A stretch of 6,277 nt of DNA from Bacillota bacterium (GTDB lineage: Bacteria; Bacillota; UBA4882; UBA8346), in NCBI GenBank assembly GCA_023435225.1, contig JAEYRX010000056.1:1-6277 (forward strand), written 5' to 3'. The position numbers were made by a program, and so were the translations under genes. Shown here one piece after another: positions 1 to 6,166 of this stretch. The notes beneath the pieces are model-generated. The model did no database searches and was not told the origin of the DNA. It saw nothing but the letters and a program-made list of their open reading frames with translations. Positions within the stretch are counted from its first letter, which is position 1, and the number at the start of each line of letters is the position of its first letter.

Positions 1-425
1 TCGAAAGGGTTGAATATTACTTACAGGGCCTGAAGTTATCAAAATATCCTTTGAAAAAAATTGAGAGGTTATCCTGGGCGGCTTCTTCGGATATGGTATT
101 TCATATTTGGAACCAATACGACGGCGAGGATGACTATTTTCAAATCCATTCCCTGGAGGGGATCGGGATCTGCCCGAACCTGAAAGAAATCTTTATCGAG
201 TATCAATGGAGTGTAACGGATATAACCCCTTTAAGCGCCTTAAAGAAACTGGAAGAACTAACAGTCTTCTCGGGGAAGATCACGGTGGACAGTTTAAAAC
301 CCCTCTTGGAACTGCCCGCGTTAAAGAAAGTTAGGCTTGAAGATATCCGGTTCAAAGACCAGCCGGAAACGGATGAAGTGGTGGTGCAGTTAAAAGGAAA
401 GGGTGTTACGGTTCAGATAGATTGA
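1..425 (+). CDS. 3' part of a DUF6892-like / leucine-rich repeat protein (5' end beyond the window)
   Basis: The frame is open from the left edge (first full codon at 3) to the TGA at 423-425, giving 140 visible codons. A TTG at 51 could be taken as a start. However, the reading frame and its similarity to the 408-aa protein at 2076-3302 both continue upstream of it, so this is a truncated view of a longer gene. By eye the visible part is about 80% identical to residues 270-408 of that protein, with one codon inserted. It contains the signature YDGEDDYF followed by CPNLKEIFI, which I recall as typical of DUF6892-like proteins. After that come leucine-rich segments of the form TPLSALKKLEELTV and SLKPLLELPALKKV. 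There is no signal peptide or membrane segment in the visible part, so it is probably cytoplasmic. By analogy with the paralogue it may be an immunity-type protein; that is inference. Confidence 0.85.
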   Translation, partial: ERVEYYLQGLKLSKYPLKKIERLSWAASSDMVFHIWNQYDGEDDYFQIHSLEGIGICPNLKEIFIEYQWSVTDITPLSALKKLEELTVFSGKITVDSLKPLLELPALKKVRLEDIRFKDQPETDEVVVQLKGKGVTVQID

Positions 426-513
426 TACAATTGAAAAAATGCGACAATAAAGAAGACATTTTCCTTAAAACAATGAGTTGTTGGTTAACTCTGGAATGTG
501 GGCATTAATTATT

Positions 514-523
514 AAAGGGGGAA
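514..523 (+). promoter_or_regulatory. Ribosome binding site that sets a TTG start at 529
   Basis: AAAGGGGGAA lies 5 bases (7 from the last G of the G run) before the TTG at 529. The earlier in-frame TTG at 478 has no such site, and only the 529 start puts a classic signal peptide at the N-terminus. Confidence 0.75.
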
Positions 524-528
524 TTAAA

Positions 529-2031
529 TTGAAGAAATTTCATATGATTACTCTTTTATTTATGTTGATCTTATTGCTCCCAATTCAAATCCTGGCTGAA
601 GATGAATCGATTAAAATAACCGAACAAATGCAAGTTTGCAATTCAATGGAATATATCCGCAGTGACGGTCAAACTGATTACATCTATGCCTATTACCGGC
701 CTCAACCGTGGCAAGATGATGAAAGTAACCCGACTTACTCCAGTTCAGCTTTTATAACGCGCTTCTATAGCACGGTTTTCGGCAAGAAGGTTAATTGTCA
801 AATAAATATGCAAGGCTTGCCGGAAGTATCAGCGGCTGACGGTATTATGAATCAAGTTACTGTTCCCCAACAAAATGATATAGTCTATTGCCCAATCAAC
901 GGCAATCCCCATTGGGCTATTGTTAAAAGTGTGAATAATAATTCCGTGACCCTGATTGAACAAAATTATCGCCGGCAAGCTCTCGGTGATGTTAACGGCG
1001 ATTATATGATAGACCAAGTAGATGCCATACTGATTGCCCAATATTGTGTCGGTATAACACTTAAGAATTTTAATGTTTCTAAAGCGGATGTAAACTCCGA
1101 TGGTAAAGTTGATATCAAAGATGCCTTGTTAGTCAGCCAGTATTTCATGGGAATTATTAATGAATTTCCCGGTATTGAATGGAATACCACTAAAGATCGG
1201 GTTTTGTCTATTGAAAAAGACAAACCGGTATTCTTTAGAGAAGCAGATGTTGGAGGTAAGCTCTCCGGAAGAGTGCTAACCAATGATGAAAGCGCCGGAA
1301 TAGCCGGTGTTACAATTTCTTTCAGTAATGGTTCATCTGTTATTACCGATAATAATGGTAACTGGAGTGTAGATGATATAACCGGAACGGTAACCGCGAC
1401 TCCATCGAAAGTTGGGTACACGTTTAATCAGCATAGCCAGACCGTAACCGGACCTAACAATAATATCAACTTTATAATGACCGGTTTTTCCGATGATTTC
1501 CAAAATCAGGAAACTGGATGGCGGGTTTTAGATGATATGAAATATTCATGTAGTTATCAAAACGGAATTTATATGATTAATAACAGTAACTGTGGTAAAA
1601 GGGAGATTAGTTTATTGCCGTTTCCTGTTCCCACCGACTATACCATTGAAGTAGATTGCATTGACTCGAACAGTTCCCCTCAAAAGCATAATACCTACGG
1701 AATTGTCTTTGGTTATGTAACAACTAACAATTATTATTATTTTAATATTGATCCGGTTAGTCGGCAATTTTCTTTAGATTATTATCATCCGCTTAATTCG
1801 CAATTTGATATACCCACAAAGAGCAATTTTATTAATATAACAGGAAATAAGTTAAAATTAGTGAAATTCGGCAATCAAGCGGAATTATGGATTAACGGTA
1901 ACAAAGTGAAAACCGTTACTTTAAGCCAACCGCCTGGGAACCGGATTGGAATCATGAATTTTAATGATAGTCTGACCTCATCAATGATTAGCAGTTTTGA
2001 TAATTTCAAGTTTACGGCCAACTCTAATTAA
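529..2031 (+). CDS. Exported dockerin protein: CHAP-like, dockerin I, Ig-like and lectin-like domains
   Basis: Starting at TTG 529 the product is 500 aa. Residues 1-23 form a Sec signal peptide (Lys-Lys, then a Leu/Ile-rich core) with likely cleavage after ILA, before EDES. Residues about 30-150 resemble a CHAP/NlpC-P60 cysteine peptidase or amidase. PHWAIVKSV carries the expected His128, and LIEQNY supplies a possible third polar residue. The expected Cys, in a C-x-G/A-F setting, is Ser72 in SSSAF, so catalysis is doubtful. Residues about 152-210 are a type I dockerin with two calcium loops: D154/N156/D158/D162/D165 and D187/N189/D191/D195/D198. Dockerins bind cohesins on scaffoldins or the cell surface. 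Residues about 243-319 look like a carboxypeptidase-regulatory or Ig-like fold. Residues 320-500 resemble a LamG/concanavalin-like sandwich, opening with a DDFQNQETGW motif. It sits between two paralogous immunity-type genes. The domain order is clear; the substrate is unknown. Confidence 0.85.
   Translation: MKKFHMITLLFMLILLLPIQILAEDESIKITEQMQVCNSMEYIRSDGQTDYIYAYYRPQPWQDDESNPTYSSSAFITRFYSTVFGKKVNCQINMQGLPEVSAADGIMNQVTVPQQNDIVYCPINGNPHWAIVKSVNNNSVTLIEQNYRRQALGDVNGDYMIDQVDAILIAQYCVGITLKNFNVSKADVNSDGKVDIKDALLVSQYFMGIINEFPGIEWNTTKDRVLSIEKDKPVFFREADVGGKLSGRVLTNDESAGIAGVTISFSNGSSVITDNNGNWSVDDITGTVTATPSKVGYTFNQHSQTVTGPNNNINFIMTGFSDDFQNQETGWRVLDDMKYSCSYQNGIYMINNSNCGKREISLLPFPVPTDYTIEVDCIDSNSSPQKHNTYGIVFGYVTTNNYYYFNIDPVSRQFSLDYYHPLNSQFDIPTKSNFINITGNKLKLVKFGNQAELWINGNKVKTVTLSQPPGNRIGIMNFNDSLTSSMISSFDNFKFTANSN
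988..1155 (+). other. Type I dockerin domain, two calcium-binding repeats (within the exported protein)
   Basis: The two repeats are DVNGDYMIDQVDA and DVNSDGKVDIKDA, each followed by a helix ending in QY..(V/M)G. Positions 1, 3, 5, 9 and 12 of each loop are D/N/D/D/D, the standard EF-hand-like pattern. The usual cohesin-contact positions 10 and 11 differ between repeats (Gln-Val and Ile-Lys), so the two repeats are not symmetric at those sites. The domain lies internally, not at the C-terminus where dockerins are most often found. Confidence 0.92.
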
Positions 2032-2075
2032 GTAACATCTCAAATGAAATCGAAAACAAATAAGGAGCGGTTCTG

Positions 2076-3302
2076 ATGTCGATTTACGATACTTTTTTGG
2101 AAACCTATCCGGAGGCGATTGATGCCCAAACGGTACCTGAGACTGTCATTCAAAAATATGAAGCCATCTTACCGGAGCCAATTATCAGTCTCTGGAAGAA
2201 ACATGGTTTTGGAGGTTATGATCAAGGGCTTTTCTGGACAATCAATCCCGATGAGTATCTTGATAACCTTCAAAAGTGGCTTAAGTCGGATTATGATGGC
2301 GCTTATCCGATTATGCGCACTGCTTTCGGAGATTTGATTTTCATTTGCGATATCAATAATAAAGACAAAGAATATAGCTACTTAATTATTAAAGCCGTCG
2401 ATATTAGGCATTGTGAAATTAATTTTATTACATTCGGATTGGAAGGCTTTTTTAAAAATTATTTAATGGATATTGGCAGATTATGTTCTCCTACCAATAT
2501 TGATCCGATTATGTTTTTTAATACGAGTGATGATTTCGGCATTCTAAAATCTGATCAATGCTACGGCTTTGAACCGATCCTTGCGGCGGGTGGCAAAGAA
2601 AAAGAAAAGAATATACGCATTTGGAATTTTGATGAGTATCTCCGGTTGTCGACCCGGGCGTACCTAATTAAAAACGATAAAAACAAGCAGTTGGCGGATA
2701 AGGAAACGGCTAAACTGAAACAGATCGCATTAAAAAATCTGACGATGGACAAGAATCTCCATTATGCGATCCTGGATGAACTGGAAAGACAGGGTCTCTT
2801 TAAATTCGATATTGAAGCTTTCTTTAAAAAGTATATGCCTGAAGAGTATGACGACTCCGCCGATTACAACTATGAACCAATCGAAGCGGTTGAATACTAC
2901 TTGCAGGGCCTGAAGTTATCAAAGTATCCTCTGAAAAAAATTGAAGAGTTATCTTGGGCGGCTTACTCAGAGCTGATATCCCATATCTGGAACCATTACG
3001 ATGGCGAAGATAATTATTTTGAAATAAGCTCCCTGGAGGGGATTGAAGTCTGTCCAAATCTAAAAAAGATCTTCATTGAATATCAATGGAACATTATAGA
3101 TTTGACCCCTTTGGGAGCATTAAAGAAACTGGAAGAACTAACAGTTTTATCGAACATCACGGTGGATAGTTTAAAACCCCTCTTGGAACTGCCTGCTTTA
3201 AAGAAAGTTAAGCTTGAAGGTATCCGGTTTAAAGACCAGCAAGAAACTGATGAAGTGGTGGCGCAGTTAAAAGGGAAGGGTGTTAAGGTTCAGATAGATT
3301 GA
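2076..3302 (+). CDS. GAD-like/DUF1851 (Tdi1-type) protein fused to a DUF6892-like leucine-rich C-terminus
   Basis: 408 aa from ATG 2076, with AAGGAG at 2062-2067 eight bases upstream. Residues 1-105 resemble the GAD-like domain (ILPEPIISLWKKHGFGGYDQGLFWTINP is split here by position: residues 31-58, key residues LP, W40, G44 and W54). Residues about 115-197 resemble DUF1851, with the typical DQCYGFEPILAAGG at 160-173. This pair of domains is known from Tdi1, the immunity partner of the type VI DNase effector Tde1. Residues about 220-335 look DUF6892-like, with YDGEDNYF at 308-315 and CPNLKKIFI at 326-334. Residues 340-408 hold two or three leucine-rich units. No signal peptide or membrane span is visible, so it is probably cytoplasmic. 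The last 139 residues are about 80% identical to the left-edge gene. Immunity is the family-based guess; its toxin is not in the window. Confidence 0.85.
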   Translation: MSIYDTFLETYPEAIDAQTVPETVIQKYEAILPEPIISLWKKHGFGGYDQGLFWTINPDEYLDNLQKWLKSDYDGAYPIMRTAFGDLIFICDINNKDKEYSYLIIKAVDIRHCEINFITFGLEGFFKNYLMDIGRLCSPTNIDPIMFFNTSDDFGILKSDQCYGFEPILAAGGKEKEKNIRIWNFDEYLRLSTRAYLIKNDKNKQLADKETAKLKQIALKNLTMDKNLHYAILDELERQGLFKFDIEAFFKKYMPEEYDDSADYNYEPIEAVEYYLQGLKLSKYPLKKIEELSWAAYSELISHIWNHYDGEDNYFEISSLEGIEVCPNLKKIFIEYQWNIIDLTPLGALKKLEELTVLSNITVDSLKPLLELPALKKVKLEGIRFKDQQETDEVVAQLKGKGVKVQID

Positions 3303-3375
3303 TAATATCAGTAACTTTGTAAAAGCGCCGGATTACATAAATTACGGCTAAAGATGAACATTATTTTTATCATAA

Positions 3376-3513
3376 CTTGGTTTTTACAAAACAAATGATG
3401 AGACTACTGTAGCAGAATTGGAGAAGTTATATAAAGCGAAACTATCATTTGAGAGTCTTAAAACAGTATATTGGTTTATCGAGAAATTAGAGAATCAATA
3501 TACTATTGAATGA
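3376..3513 (+). pseudogene. Possible 3' remnant of a decayed small gene
   Basis: The frame is open for 45 codons, ending at TGA 3511-3513, and reads like real protein: the end contains LEKLYKAKLSFESLKTVYWF followed by an acidic, aromatic tail. There is no ATG start with a ribosome binding site, and the frame is closed upstream by TAA at 3373-3375. Just before it, another frame (3341-3409) reads DEHYFYHNLVFTK. A single frameshift near 3385-3400 would join the two into about 60 residues. I do not recognise the family. This could be chance in AT-rich DNA. Confidence 0.35.
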
Positions 3514-3536
3514 AAATAAATAATTGTTTCATTTGA
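3506..3536. repeat. AT-rich inverted repeat, about 10 bp arms with an 11-base loop
   Basis: TTGAATGAAA at 3506-3515 can pair with TTTCATTTGA at 3527-3536, using two G-U pairs. It covers the stop codon of the open remnant and lies about 35 bases before the start of the next gene. It lacks a GC-rich stem and a following T run, so it is not a convincing terminator. It may be an operator or just AT-rich chance. Confidence 0.35.
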
Positions 3537-3571
3537 TAGAGTAAAGTATTCGATGAGGGGGACTGGCCTCT

Positions 3572-3994
3572 ATGGGCATTTCAATTCATTTTAAAGGGAA
3601 ACTTGAATCGGAACAACAATATCACAAGTTGCGGGATTATATAATTGAATATGCCGGACCTCATGATTGGAAGTTAATTGAAAATAACCGGAAGGGTAAG
3701 GCCGGTCTTATTTTGAATGTCGATAATTTATGCGAACCTATTTTTCTGGAGTTTGATAAGGATTGGCAATGTGGTGACTTCGTCCAAACCCAGTTTGCCG
3801 GAGTAAAATGTCATATTGAAATCATCGAGTTCTTTCGGGAAATTCAAAACTATTTCGTAAAGCTTGAACTCTTTGATGAGGGAGAATACTGGGATACTAA
3901 TGATCGGCTGGTTCTTGAGAAGCAAATTACCTCTGTATCTTGGATGATTATTGGTTATCTCATTGAGAAACCCTATTTCAAATCGGCCCATTAA
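3572..3994 (+). CDS. Uncharacterised 140-aa cytoplasmic protein of an immunity-like neighbourhood
   Basis: ATG 3572 has GAGGGGG at 3555-3561, ten bases upstream, and the frame ends at TAA 3992-3994. The protein starts MGISIHFKGKLES, and its middle carries LEFDKDWQCGDF followed by TQFAGVKCHIEIIEFF. Later it has FDEGEYWDTNDR (residues 101-112). I recall this overall pattern (ISIHFKGKL at the start, TQFAG with HI, then DEG-YW-T-D) from small hypothetical proteins, but I know no function for it. There is no signal peptide or transmembrane segment. It has three cysteines (54, 67, 80) and no clear metal site. Both flanking intergenic gaps lack a terminator, and the next gene starts about 40 bases downstream, so they may be co-transcribed. 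A role as an immunity or accessory protein is suggested only by position. Confidence 0.75.
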   Translation: MGISIHFKGKLESEQQYHKLRDYIIEYAGPHDWKLIENNRKGKAGLILNVDNLCEPIFLEFDKDWQCGDFVQTQFAGVKCHIEIIEFFREIQNYFVKLELFDEGEYWDTNDRLVLEKQITSVSWMIIGYLIEKPYFKSAH

Positions 3995-4017
3995 GATTCG
4001 GACAATAAATATACAAT

Positions 4018-4024
4018 GGAAAGG
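4018..4024 (+). promoter_or_regulatory. Ribosome binding site favouring the ATG at 4034
   Basis: GGAAAGG is nine bases before the ATG at 4034. The alternative ATG at 4016 overlaps this motif and has no purine-rich site upstream of it (the preceding bases are AATAAATATACA). Confidence 0.5.
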
Positions 4025-4033
4025 TTCACAAAA

Positions 4034-5119
4034 ATGGCTTTAATTTATACCTATTTATATCCTATTTCCGATTCGGGGTTATTTTTTCAAAAAACAATTC
4101 ATAAGGTATCATTTGTTGAAGAAGGGATCATCATCAGTTTCAGTCTATATAACAGATATCCCGATCAATTCGAGATACCTATTTCCATCAATGATGAAAT
4201 GATCATCCATAGGAAATCAAATGATGATCCTACAAAAGTTCATAAGAAAAGTGTTTTTAGCGAATATGTAGTGAATGATGAAACTAATAAAAAAATGTAT
4301 GGTTACGGTGATGATCATTATGCGGTTTTTCAACAATACGAGACTAAAGATTTTAGCGTCTTTTTCCGGACGGATCAAAAGATTGATGTAATTGATTTAT
4401 CGGAATCCATGTTACCGGAGAAAAAACCATACGGTAATTATCGAATCAGGATATCTGTGAAAGAGAATAAACTGGACTCGATTTATCTTAAAAAGAAATA
4501 CAAAGACTATCAGTTTTATGAGCCGAAAGAAAATGGAAGTCCGGTAAAGGAGAAGAAAAAGGAGAGCACCGGGCTAACCGAAAAAGTAACCTGTCCTTGT
4601 TGCCGGGAAGAGGTCGGGCCGGATGAATTAAAACAGACTCTTGAAAGAGAAGTAGTCATTCTTGGCGGTACGGCAAAGCCTCAAATGAAAAATCTTGCGG
4701 GTGGTTATTATCATTGGGCTTGTGATAAGTGTTTAAATAGCGGTAAAGCGCTTATAGCCAATCATGATAATTTCGCCTATGGAAATTATGGATGCTATTT
4801 GGCTTTCTATGATATCGAAATGACCTGTAAAAGCTGCCGTGAAAAATATATTTTTACCAAAGAAGAACAAGCTTATTGGTTTGAACAATTACATTTTTGC
4901 CATCGTGCAAAATCCGTACGCTGTATTCCCTGCAGAAAGAAGATCAGATATCAGAATCTTTTGAATAAGAAGCTATCGGAGTTGTTGGCTAATAAAAAAG
5001 ATTTTGATATTAAAAAGTTGGAAAATATAATCAATATCTATATTGAACTGGGCAAACCGGAAAAAACCAATTATTATTCGAATCTGTTACAGAAAATGAT
5101 CGAGAGTGATAAAAGATAA
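4034..5119 (+). CDS. Uncharacterised protein with C-terminal zinc-ribbon region
   Basis: 361 aa from ATG 4034; an alternative start at 4016 would add six residues. Residues 1-165 are a beta-rich region I do not recognise. A lysine-rich linker follows at about 164-178. Residues 187-300 are cysteine-rich: CPCC at 187-190, CDKC at 230-233, CKSC at 265-268 and CIPC at 297-300, consistent with two zinc sites. The second half, from CKSCREKYIFTKEEQAYW to RCIPCRKK, matches my memory of the 'probable zinc-ribbon' pattern (C..C...F.FT..EQ.fw ... RC..CR). The last 60 residues look helical (KKLSELLANKKDF and on). There is no signal peptide, so it is probably cytoplasmic. Nucleic-acid or protein binding is possible but not shown. 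It follows the 140-aa gene after 39 bases with no terminator between, so it may share its transcript. Confidence 0.8.
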   Translation: MALIYTYLYPISDSGLFFQKTIHKVSFVEEGIIISFSLYNRYPDQFEIPISINDEMIIHRKSNDDPTKVHKKSVFSEYVVNDETNKKMYGYGDDHYAVFQQYETKDFSVFFRTDQKIDVIDLSESMLPEKKPYGNYRIRISVKENKLDSIYLKKKYKDYQFYEPKENGSPVKEKKKESTGLTEKVTCPCCREEVGPDELKQTLEREVVILGGTAKPQMKNLAGGYYHWACDKCLNSGKALIANHDNFAYGNYGCYLAFYDIEMTCKSCREKYIFTKEEQAYWFEQLHFCHRAKSVRCIPCRKKIRYQNLLNKKLSELLANKKDFDIKKLENIINIYIELGKPEKTNYYSNLLQKMIESDKR

Positions 5120-5127
5120 GGACTTGA

Positions 5128-5161
5128 TAATGATATGAAACGTTATCCATTAATGATATGA
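5128..5161. repeat. Two 11-bp direct repeats (TAATGATATGA) 23 bases apart
   Basis: TAATGATATGA occurs at 5128-5138 and again at 5151-5161, a start-to-start distance of 23 bases or about two helical turns. They lie between the stop at 5119 and the start at 5243, just upstream of a TATAAT at 5191-5196. That spacing would suit an operator, but the motif is AT-rich and could recur by chance. Confidence 0.45.
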
Positions 5162-5190
5162 GGGAAGTCACTAATTTTTAAATAAAGTAT

Positions 5191-5196
5191 TATAAT
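5191..5196 (+). promoter_or_regulatory. Possible -10 box (TATAAT) upstream of the WGR gene
   Basis: This is a perfect TATAAT 47 bases before the ATG at 5243, in the only gap between the zinc-ribbon and WGR genes. No good -35 hexamer is found 16-18 bases upstream, so it is a weak call. Confidence 0.3.
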
Positions 5197-5242
5197 AATT
5201 TCTAAATGATGAATATCAAATATATTCCAAGGAGCAAATATC

Positions 5243-6157
5243 ATGAAAACTTATTTGGAATACACCGATGAAAAATCCAATAAATTCTGGGAGATCGAAT
5301 TAAATTCTGCGGAACTAACACTTACCGTGCGTTTTGGAAAGATTGGCAGCGCAGGAACAACTCAGAGTAAAAAATATCCTGATAAACCTGAATTATTCAG
5401 CGATTACCGGAAACAAATTAATGAAAAAATGAATAATGGCTATGTTTTTGGAGCAACCGGCATCCCCGGCTCGGCAGGAAAAATCATGGCGGCTTTTCGC
5501 GATTTGAGCAAGCTTAATGGATTTACAGTTGGGAATCATTGTTCTAAGATCCTGGTTCCCGATGAGCAACTAATAGCGGATGACTTTAAGACAATCACTA
5601 AAGAGATTGGTTTTTCATTACCGAATGAATTCCGGGAACAGTATTTTTGCGCTGAATACCTTTCATATACTTGGGAATTTAGCGATGATGAAGAGTATGA
5701 ACCACTCTGCAGCGGTGAAGTATCTTTGTCCGGGCCGGAACAGGCGGTTGATTTTAATTATGTTGAACCTGAAGAGCTTTATGGATCAAAGAAAATTGAC
5801 CGGGAATTTGTAAAGAGCCTACGTTATTTTGACGCCCATCCTCGCACCGGAGACGGTTTTATGGTCTTCTTTCGGTTGGAAAAGGATAAAGAGCATTTGG
5901 AACTATATATTGACCGTAATTGTTACGGAGAGTTTGAAAAACTCAATCTTACCTGGAGCGAATATTTGCATCATACCGAGAAACTGCTGGGGCTTTATGG
6001 CTGGCAATATTTATACACGGAAAGCGGCTTTTATAATAAATCCGATTCCTGGTTTGACAATTCAACGAAGGACATTTTCATCGCAGGACTTGAACAACTG
6101 GAAAAAGCGTTTCCGCAAAACGATTATTCTGAATATCGCAAATTGGCTGGAATATAG
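5243..6157 (+). CDS. WGR-like plus SMI1/KNR4 (SUKH)-like protein, probable immunity type
   Basis: 304 aa from ATG 5243, with AAGGAG at 5229-5234 eight bases upstream. Residues 1-70 resemble a WGR domain: Tyr/Trp-rich strands, then VRFGKIGSAGTTQSKKY at 29-45, where FGK stands in the WGR position. Residues about 105-285 look SMI1/KNR4 (SUKH)-like: SLPNEFREQYF at 125-135, YTWEF at 142-146, and the closing pattern LTWSEYLHHTEKLLGLYGWQ at 236-255. WGR domains are known as nucleic-acid or protein-binding modules, and SUKH proteins are a common immunity superfamily in toxin arrays. There is no signal peptide. The stop codon overlaps the ribosome binding site of the next gene, so the two are translationally close. 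Its target toxin, if any, is not visible. Confidence 0.8.
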   Translation: MKTYLEYTDEKSNKFWEIELNSAELTLTVRFGKIGSAGTTQSKKYPDKPELFSDYRKQINEKMNNGYVFGATGIPGSAGKIMAAFRDLSKLNGFTVGNHCSKILVPDEQLIADDFKTITKEIGFSLPNEFREQYFCAEYLSYTWEFSDDEEYEPLCSGEVSLSGPEQAVDFNYVEPEELYGSKKIDREFVKSLRYFDAHPRTGDGFMVFFRLEKDKEHLELYIDRNCYGEFEKLNLTWSEYLHHTEKLLGLYGWQYLYTESGFYNKSDSWFDNSTKDIFIAGLEQLEKAFPQNDYSEYRKLAGI

Positions 6158-6161
6158 GAGG
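6156..6161 (+). promoter_or_regulatory. Ribosome binding site AGGAGG overlapping the preceding stop codon
   Basis: A perfect AGGAGG begins within the TAG at 6155-6157 and is five bases before the ATG at 6167. This places the right-edge gene in the same transcript as the WGR-SUKH gene. Confidence 0.8.
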
Positions 6162-6166
6162 ATACG

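Larger units (their letters stand above)
3303..3571. other. 269-base gap without an intact gene
   Basis: No intact gene or convincing promoter is seen. The stretch is AT-rich and holds a short open remnant (3376-3513), an AT-rich inverted repeat (3506-3536) and the ribosome binding site of the next gene. Similarity to the left-edge gene ends at the stop codon, so this gap is not a copy of the sequence at 426-528. Confidence 0.6.

Noticed and set aside
51..53. TTG 51 as the start of the left-edge gene
   Set aside because: The frame and the paralogue match continue to the left edge, and there is no ribosome binding site before it.
422..470. Promoter before the dockerin gene (TTGATA or TTGAAA as -35)
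   Set aside because: No acceptable -10 hexamer lies 16-18 bases downstream of either.
478..531. Start of the dockerin gene at TTG 478
   Set aside because: No ribosome binding site precedes it, and it adds 17 residues before the signal peptide. TTG 529 has AAAGGGGG at a good distance.
829..1421. Minus-strand open frames of 70 and 139 codons opposite the dockerin gene
   Set aside because: They lie inside a well-supported coding region, have no ribosome binding site, and read as antisense shadows.
3323..3351. Possible terminator after the 408-aa gene (GCCG ... CGGC)
   Set aside because: Only four base pairs with a 14-base loop and no T run after it.
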